Translations under genes and position numbers: made by a program
In this document: piece by piece, positions 16,915-21,333 of the stretch
Layout of the letters: every line of letters begins with the position of its first letter
How positions within the stretch are numbered: position 1 is the stretch's first letter
NCBI GenBank assembly: GCA_964487925.1
Contig: CAZASZ010000034.1
Location: 1-21,333, forward strand
Length of the DNA: 21,333 nt
Source of the DNA: RI-283 sp964487925
GTDB taxonomy: Bacteria; Pseudomonadota; Gammaproteobacteria; SZUA-140
Direction: 5' to 3'
The notes under the pieces: generated by a model
What the model saw: the letters and a program-made list of their open reading frames with translations, nothing else
The model's database searches: none
Told to the model about the DNA's origin: nothing

Positions 16915-16942
16915 AAAAGGTAGGAGAATCTACCAATCCTAC
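16915..16942 (-). terminator. Possible weak terminator after pssA
   Basis: On the minus strand GTAGGA (complement of 16937-16942) can pair with TCCTAC (complement of 16920-16925); alternatively GGTAG pairs with CTACC inside the same stretch. A TTTT (complement of 16915-16918) follows. The stem is short. The structure overlaps the -10 box of the putative rpmH promoter. Confidence 0.3.
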
Positions 16943-16955
16943 GCCTCAGAGTCAA
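16927..16955 (-). promoter_or_regulatory. Putative rpmH promoter overlapping the pssA stop
   Basis: On the minus strand TTGACT (16950-16955), a 17-base spacer and TAGATT (16927-16932) form a good sigma-70 match. The -35 box overlaps the pssA stop codon (16952-16954). The predicted transcript would have a leader of roughly 100 bases before the rpmH ATG. No cluster of DnaA boxes is visible between pssA and rpmH. Confidence 0.5.
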
Positions 16956-17722
16956 TCTGGATGTGACGATGTACGCACCCGCTCCTCTCGCCGCTTATGC
17001 AAATGAAAGAGCGTCATGACGGGTCCGGACAGCGTGTACAACAAGGCCAAGCCAAACAGAACATTGGGCGGATGCAGGGAGATAAGGACGAAAACCAGCA
17101 CCACTACCAGAACCGTCACAAAGGGCACACGACCCTTGAGGTCCAGATCTTTGAAGCTCGTATAACGGATATTGCTGACCATAAGAGCCCCGACCATCAC
17201 GGTCACGGGCAGGACCAGCCAGGCGATGTCGGCCCCCGCTATCTCATAGTTCACCCCGACCCAGACCAGCCCCGCCAGCAATGCCGCAGCCGTCGGTGAC
17301 GGCAGGCCCTGAAAATATCGCTTATCGATAACCTCGACCTGGGTATTGAATCGCGCCAGACGCAACGCCGCTGCGGCCGTATAGATAAACGCCGCCAGCC
17401 AGCCGAGCTTGCCCAGCGACGACAGTGACCAGACAAAAACGACCAACGATGGTGCCAGACCGAATGCGATCAGGTCGGACAGGCTGTCATACTGAACACC
17501 AAATTCACTTTGGGTGCCGGTCATTCTGGCCACGCGGCCATCCAAACCATCGAGGATCATGGCAATGAATATGGCCTGTACGGCTGGCTCGAAACGCCAG
17601 CCCATGCCGGCTACGATCGCGTAGAACCCGGAGAATAATGCTGCCGTCGTGAACAGATTGGGCAGCAGGTAAATCCCTCGCCGCCGTTTCGGTCCATCTG
17701 GCACTTGTTGCCCGTCTGTCAT
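16952..17722 (-). CDS. pssA: CDP-diacylglycerol--serine O-phosphatidyltransferase
   Basis: This integral membrane enzyme makes phosphatidylserine from CDP-diacylglycerol and serine, the precursor of phosphatidylethanolamine. The CDP-alcohol phosphotransferase signature is complete: D58-x2-D61-G62-x2-A65-R66-x8-G75-x3-D79-x3-D83 (DGLDGRVARMTG...YDSLSD). Several hydrophobic helices precede and follow it, and the C-terminus is basic. ATG at 17722 has GGTGA eight bases upstream; GTG at 17734, four codons earlier, is an alternative (260 residues). It lies about 33 bases after ilvC, and ilvI-ilvH-ilvC-pssA is a known gammaproteobacterial gene order (for example Pseudomonas). Confidence 0.95.
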   Translation of the reverse strand: MTDGQQVPDGPKRRRGIYLLPNLFTTAALFSGFYAIVAGMGWRFEPAVQAIFIAMILDGLDGRVARMTGTQSEFGVQYDSLSDLIAFGLAPSLVVFVWSLSSLGKLGWLAAFIYTAAAALRLARFNTQVEVIDKRYFQGLPSPTAAALLAGLVWVGVNYEIAGADIAWLVLPVTVMVGALMVSNIRYTSFKDLDLKGRVPFVTVLVVVLVFVLISLHPPNVLFGLALLYTLSGPVMTLFHLHKRREERVRTSSHPD

Positions 17723-17755
17723 ACCATTATTCACCGGATCCGAGCAGTAGTCGAA

Positions 17756-18772
17756 TCAGTTCTTTTCGCGATCGACGATCTTGTTGGCGCTGATCCAGCT
17801 CATCATGCTACGCAAACGACCACCGACCTCTTCGATCTGATGCTCGCGGCCGATACGGCGCTTGGCCTTGAGCGTGGCGGCACCGGCCTGATTCTCCAGG
17901 ATGAACTCGCGGGCGAACTCACCGTTCTGAATCTCGGTCAGGATGCGACGCATTTCAGCGCGGGTCTCGTCGGTTATAACACGCGGACCGCGGGTCAGGT
18001 CTCCGTACTCGGCCGTGTTCGAGATCGAGTAACGCATATTGGCGATACCACCCTCGTACATCAGGTCGACGATCAGCTTGAGCTCGTGCAGACACTCGAA
18101 ATAGGCCATCTCGGGGGCATACCCGGCCTCGACCAGCGTATCAAAACCGGCCTGAACCAGAGCCGTGGCGCCACCGCAAAGCACTGCCTGCTCACCGAAC
18201 AGATCAGTCTCGGTCTCTTCCTGGAAGTTGGTCTCGATGACACCGGCACGGCCGCCGCCGTTGGCGCTGGCATACGACAGGGCAATCGCCTTGGCCTGAC
18301 CGGAAGCATCCTGAGCCACGGCAATCAGACTGGGCACGCCGCCACCCTGGGTATAGGTCGAGCGCACAAGATGTCCCGGCCCCTTGGGCGCGATCATGAT
18401 GACATCGAGATCGGCGCGCGGTTCGATCTGGCCATAGTGGATATTGAAGCCGTGGGCGAAAGCCAGTGCGGCGCCCTGCTTGATGCGGTCGGCGATGACG
18501 TCGCGGTAAAGCGCGGCCTGATGCTCGTCGGGGACCAGCACCATGATGACGTCGGCACCCTCAACAGCGTTAGGCATATCCTGGACGGTCAGACCGGAGG
18601 CCTCGGCCTTCTTTGCAGAAGCCGAGCCCGGACGTAAACCGACGACGACGTCCACGCCGGACTCTTTGAGGTTGTTGGCGTGAGCATGGCCCTGAGACCC
18701 GTAACCCAGGATCGCCACGCGCTTGCCGCGGATGATCGACAGATCGGCGTCTTTGTCGTAATAAATATTCAT
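17756..18772 (-). CDS. ilvC: Ketol-acid reductoisomerase (class I, NADP+)
   Basis: The 338-residue short-form (class I) enzyme converts acetolactate or acetohydroxybutyrate to the dihydroxy acid in valine/isoleucine synthesis. Visible are the Rossmann motif GYGSQG at 23-28 and a cofactor loop GLRPGSASA with R47, S50 and S52, typical of NADPH preference. The catalytic FAHGFNIHY follows, along with IAPKGPGHLVR and the metal-ligand segment ETDLFGEQAVL. ATG at 18772 has AGGAGG about ten bases upstream; the open frame to 18826 lacks similarity. The 84-base AT-rich space after ilvH could hold an internal promoter but I see none that is convincing. Confidence 0.97.
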   Translation of the reverse strand: MNIYYDKDADLSIIRGKRVAILGYGSQGHAHANNLKESGVDVVVGLRPGSASAKKAEASGLTVQDMPNAVEGADVIMVLVPDEHQAALYRDVIADRIKQGAALAFAHGFNIHYGQIEPRADLDVIMIAPKGPGHLVRSTYTQGGGVPSLIAVAQDASGQAKAIALSYASANGGGRAGVIETNFQEETETDLFGEQAVLCGGATALVQAGFDTLVEAGYAPEMAYFECLHELKLIVDLMYEGGIANMRYSISNTAEYGDLTRGPRVITDETRAEMRRILTEIQNGEFAREFILENQAGAATLKAKRRIGREHQIEEVGGRLRSMMSWISANKIVDREKN

Positions 18773-18856
18773 TGGTGCATAATCCTCCTGAAAAACAGAA
18801 TTAGATGTATAAAATGGGTCGATCAAATTGTGCGAAAATTTAAGAGTCGATCGGAA

Positions 18857-19351
18857 TTAGGGCATCAGGCCCCGATCCCCTCGAGCGATGCCGGTCACGC
18901 CCGAGCGCGCGGACTCGATGATCATCTCAGGGTCGACGGCGCGGATGAAGGCATCGACCTTCTCGCCAGCGCCCGTCAGCTCAACGACGAAGGTCTCTGG
19001 CGTAACGTCAACGATACGGCCCCGGAAGATCTCGGCCAACCGCATGACCTCACCGCGATAGTCGCCTGTGACTCGCACCTTGAGCAACAGGATTTCGCGC
19101 TCAATATGGGCGCTTTCGACTAGGTCGATAAGCTTGACGACATCAATCAGCTTGTTGAGTTGTTTCGTGATCTGCTCGATGATGGCCTCGGAACCTCGGG
19201 TCACCAGCGTCAATCGCGACATCGTCGGATCGACTGTGGGCGCTACAGTCAGCGACTCGATATTATAGCCACGGGCCGAAAACAGCCCTGCCACCCGCGA
19301 CAGTGCACCGGCCTCGTTCTCCATCAAGATCGAAATGATATGTCTACTCAT
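18857..19351 (-). CDS. ilvH: Acetolactate synthase small (regulatory) subunit
   Basis: The 164-residue subunit has an N-terminal ACT domain (HIISILMENEAGALSRVAGL...GYNIESLTVAPT) that binds valine for feedback inhibition and activates the catalytic subunit. A C-terminal domain follows (EILLLKVRV...GRIVDVTPETFVVELTG). The length matches the E. coli small subunits IlvH/IlvN class of about 160 residues for IlvH. ATG at 19351 overlaps the ilvI stop as ATGA, so large and small subunits are translationally coupled. Confidence 0.97.
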   Translation of the reverse strand: MSRHIISILMENEAGALSRVAGLFSARGYNIESLTVAPTVDPTMSRLTLVTRGSEAIIEQITKQLNKLIDVVKLIDLVESAHIEREILLLKVRVTGDYRGEVMRLAEIFRGRIVDVTPETFVVELTGAGEKVDAFIRAVDPEMIIESARSGVTGIARGDRGLMP

Positions 19352-21042
19352 ACCAGAATCATCTCATTCAGACCGGCGCCAGCGGGTATCATTGGATAGA
19401 CGTTCTCGGTCTGGTCGGTAATAAAGTCTAGGAAAACCAAGCGATCCTTAAGGGCCATGGCCTCCTTGAGCGCATCGACAACATCGCCGGGCTTCTCGAC
19501 GCGAATCCCGACGTGGCCATAGGCCTCGGCCAATTTGACGAAGTCCGGCAGGGCGTCCATGTAGGACATCGCGTAGCGACCCTGATAGAAGAACTCCTGC
19601 CATTGCCTGACCATGCCGAGGTAGCGGTTATTCAGCGCAATGATCTTGATCGGCAGGGCATACTGACGGCAGGTCGAGAGTTCCTGAATACACATCTGAA
19701 TACTGCCCTCGCCGGTCACACAGGCGACAGTCGCATCCGGATTCGCGAACTGCACGCCCATGGCAGCTGGCAGACCGAAGCCCATGGTCCCGAGGCCACC
19801 TGAATTGATCCAACGATTTGGCTTATCGAACTTATAGAACTGAGCCGCCCACATCTGGTGCTGCCCCACATCGGACGTGACAAAGGCATCGCCGCCCGTG
19901 ATTTCATAGAGACTTTCAATCACGAACTGGGGCTTGATCAGGTCGCTCTCGTGATCATAGTTCAGGCACTTCTTGGCGCGCCATTCCTCGATCCGAGCCC
20001 ACCATTCCGCAAGGGCCTCGGCATCCGGAATCCTTTTCTGCTCGCGGATCATATTGATCATGCCACGCAGCACGCCATCGACGTTCCCGACGATTGGCAC
20101 ATCGACCCGAACATTCTTCGAGATTGAAGACGGATCGATATCGATGTGGATGATCTTAGCGTACGGACAAAACTTCTCGATATTGCCCGTCACGCGATCA
20201 TCGAAACGCGCGCCGACTGCGAACAGCACGTCGCAGTTATGCATGGACATATTGGCCTCGTACGTACCATGCATGCCGAGCATGCCGAGAAACTGCCTGT
20301 CGGTCCCCGGATAGGCGCCAAGACCCATGAGCGTATTGGTAATCGGAAAGTTCAAAAGCCGGGTCAGCTCAATCAGCGACTCCGAACCGCCGCCCAGGAT
20401 CACACCGCCGCCGGTATAAAGCATGGGTTGGCGCGCGCTCAACAGCAGATCGACGGCCTTGCGGATCTGCCCACTATGACCTTTGATGACCGGATTATAG
20501 GAACGGATCGAGGCCTTCTTGGGATGGACGTATTCCGTCTTCTCTGCGGTCACGTCCTTCGGGATGTCGACCACAACCGGACCGGGCCTGCCGGTACTGG
20601 CGATATGAAAGGCCTTCTTGAGCGTCGCAGCAAGGTCGGCAACGTCATTGACGAGGAAGTTGTGCTTGACGCAAGGTCGCGTGATACCGACGGAATCGAC
20701 CTCCTGGAAGGCATCGTTTCCAATCAGGCTCCTGTTAACCTGGCCGGTCAAGACGACCATCGGGATGGAATCCATATAGGCCGTTGCAATACCTGTCACG
20801 GCATTTGTCGCACCGGGCCCCGAAGTCACGAGAGCGACCCCGACCTTACCGGTCGAGCGTGCATAACCATCGGCGGCGTGCGTCGCGGCCTGCTCATGCC
20901 GGACCAGGACGTGCTCGACGTCCTCCTGTTGGTAGAGGGCGTCGTAGATAAACAGAACGGCCCCTCCAGGGTACCCGAATACATGCTTGACGCCCTCGTC
21001 CTTCAGGAACTGGACGATGATCTCGGCACCCGTTAATTCCAC
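19348..21042 (-). CDS. ilvI: Acetolactate synthase large (catalytic) subunit
   Basis: The 564-residue thiamine-diphosphate enzyme condenses pyruvate with pyruvate or 2-oxobutyrate, the first common step of branched-chain amino acid synthesis. It has FGYPGGA at about 22-28, the catalytic Glu50 in VRHEQAATHAADGYAR, and the ThDP/Mg motif starting G444-E445-G446-S447 and ending NNRYLGMVRQWQEFF. GEGS in place of GDGS is, as I recall, common in gammaproteobacterial homologues. GTG at 21042 is chosen because GAGGTG lies upstream and VELTGAEIIVQFL is the family start; the frame stays open to 21087. It is first in the ilvI-ilvH-ilvC-pssA operon. Confidence 0.96.
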   Translation of the reverse strand: MELTGAEIIVQFLKDEGVKHVFGYPGGAVLFIYDALYQQEDVEHVLVRHEQAATHAADGYARSTGKVGVALVTSGPGATNAVTGIATAYMDSIPMVVLTGQVNRSLIGNDAFQEVDSVGITRPCVKHNFLVNDVADLAATLKKAFHIASTGRPGPVVVDIPKDVTAEKTEYVHPKKASIRSYNPVIKGHSGQIRKAVDLLLSARQPMLYTGGGVILGGGSESLIELTRLLNFPITNTLMGLGAYPGTDRQFLGMLGMHGTYEANMSMHNCDVLFAVGARFDDRVTGNIEKFCPYAKIIHIDIDPSSISKNVRVDVPIVGNVDGVLRGMINMIREQKRIPDAEALAEWWARIEEWRAKKCLNYDHESDLIKPQFVIESLYEITGGDAFVTSDVGQHQMWAAQFYKFDKPNRWINSGGLGTMGFGLPAAMGVQFANPDATVACVTGEGSIQMCIQELSTCRQYALPIKIIALNNRYLGMVRQWQEFFYQGRYAMSYMDALPDFVKLAEAYGHVGIRVEKPGDVVDALKEAMALKDRLVFLDFITDQTENVYPMIPAGAGLNEMILV

Positions 21043-21068
21043 CTGACTACACCTCACAAAACAATCAC

Positions 21069-21084
21069 GCCGGGACTGCCCGGC
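21069..21084 (-). promoter_or_regulatory. Hairpin in the ilvI leader, possible attenuator
   Basis: GCCGGG, a 4-base loop and CCCGGC form a perfect 6-bp stem 27 bases before the ilvI GTG. On the minus strand it is followed by GTGATTGTTTTG, a T-rich stretch. It could be an attenuator terminator or simply a leader hairpin. Confidence 0.35.
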
Positions 21085-21100
21085 CAAAATCCAGAAAAGT

Positions 21101-21126
21101 CGATTATTCTAATCGCTCCACGTGGA
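21101..21126. promoter_or_regulatory. Two adjacent palindromes upstream of ilvI
   Basis: CGATTA-TTC-TAATCG (21101-21115) is a perfect 6-3-6 inverted repeat, and TCCACGTGGA (21117-21126) is a perfect 10-base palindrome one base away. On the minus strand the first contains TAGAAT, a possible -10, but no good -35 lies at the right distance. They may be operator sites of an unknown regulator. Confidence 0.3.
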
Positions 21127-21183
21127 AAAAGATAGCCGTGCACAAAGGCCCGCCGCCGGCACCGGAGCGGTCTCGGCAACAGC

Positions 21184-21222
21184 TTATGCCAAGCTTGCGC
21201 TGAGCAAGCCCTTCACTGCCAT
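21184..21222 (-). CDS. Possible 12-codon leader peptide of the ilv operon
   Basis: ATG at 21222 is preceded by GGGGAG about seven bases upstream and encodes MAVKGLLSASLA before TAA. It contains one Val and three Leu codons but no run of Ile/Val/Leu codons as in classical ilv attenuators. An in-frame ATG at 21264 would extend it to 26 residues. Its own sequence can form a GCTTGC-TCAGC-GCAAGC hairpin. It might be a leader peptide or chance. Confidence 0.22.
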   Translation of the reverse strand: MAVKGLLSASLA

Positions 21223-21264
21223 AATCCACTCCCCGCGCCCTGCCTTCTCCTTGATTTCAACCAT

Positions 21265-21294
21265 AATGTAAGGTTCCACAAAAACACCGGACAA
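21265..21294 (-). promoter_or_regulatory. Putative promoter of the ilv operon
   Basis: On the minus strand TTGTCC (21289-21294), an 18-base spacer and TACATT (21265-21270) match sigma-70 boxes at four of six positions each. Transcription would begin near 21258, giving a leader of about 215 bases before ilvI that contains the short ORF, the palindromes and the hairpin. Confidence 0.35.
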
Positions 21295-21305
21295 CAGTTT
21301 ACAGA

Positions 21306-21333
21306 ATGCTCATGATCACCACCACTTCCGGAT
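21306..21333 (+). CDS. Possible start of a divergent gene, cut by the window edge
   Basis: ATG at 21306 opens a frame reading MLMITTTSG to the window end; ATG at 21312 is an alternative. The M-I-T-T-T start resembles, from memory, YbjQ/UPF0145 proteins, but nine residues are far too few to assign a family. No strong ribosome-binding site is visible. Confidence 0.2.

Noticed and set aside
17705..18637. Plus-strand open frame (310 codons) antisense to ilvC/pssA
   Set aside because: It is fully explained as the shadow of ilvC; its composition (His/Asp/Gly-rich) is typical of antisense translation.
20146..21036. Plus-strand open frame (296 codons) antisense to ilvI
   Set aside because: It is a shadow of the intact acetolactate synthase gene with no domain or ribosome-binding site.

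Overview
The window looks like a chromosomal segment of a free-living gammaproteobacterium. Gene content and order (divergent uvrB/aminotransferase, lptFG divergent from pepA, ilvI-ilvH-ilvC-pssA, rpmH-rnpA-yidD-yidC-mnmE) and moderately high GC suggest a Pseudomonas- or Chromatiales-like lineage; the exact taxon cannot be read from the sequence. A run of 100 Ns inside lptG shows a draft assembly. Almost everything is core housekeeping, and I see no phage, CRISPR array, toxin-antitoxin pair or defence island.

Layout, left to right. 1-105: the 5' end of what looks like a group IIC intron on the minus strand, running off the left edge and sitting immediately behind a rho-independent terminator. 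109-916: that terminator, a periplasmic diheme cytochrome c4 and its putative promoter. 962-4260: uvrB (minus) divergent from a PLP aspartate/aromatic aminotransferase (plus). 4432-5700: a cNMP-like/HDOD regulatory protein (minus). 5928-8102: lptG and lptF (minus, 4-base overlap), the inner-membrane permease subunits of LPS transport, with the assembly gap in lptG. 8262-9746: leucyl aminopeptidase pepA (plus), divergent from lptF. 9743-12030: the GTPase gene der preceded by a coupled DUF3014 membrane-anchored protein (minus). 12257-12838: iron superoxide dismutase (plus). 12887-16823: mnmE, yidC, yidD, rnpA, rpmH (minus), the ribosome/membrane-insertion/tRNA-modification cluster. 16952-21042: pssA, ilvC, ilvH, ilvI (minus), for branched-chain amino acid synthesis and phosphatidylserine synthesis. 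21043-21333: the ilv leader region, with possible promoter, short leader ORF, hairpin and palindromes, and perhaps the first codons of a divergent gene.

The most notable points are: the intron placed behind a terminator, which matches the known targeting habit of class IIC introns; rpmH lying behind pssA rather than beside dnaA/oriC; a putative rpmH promoter overlapping the pssA stop codon; the ilv leader region; and the HDOD protein whose nucleotide-binding domain looks degenerate. None of these amounts to a clearly new system.
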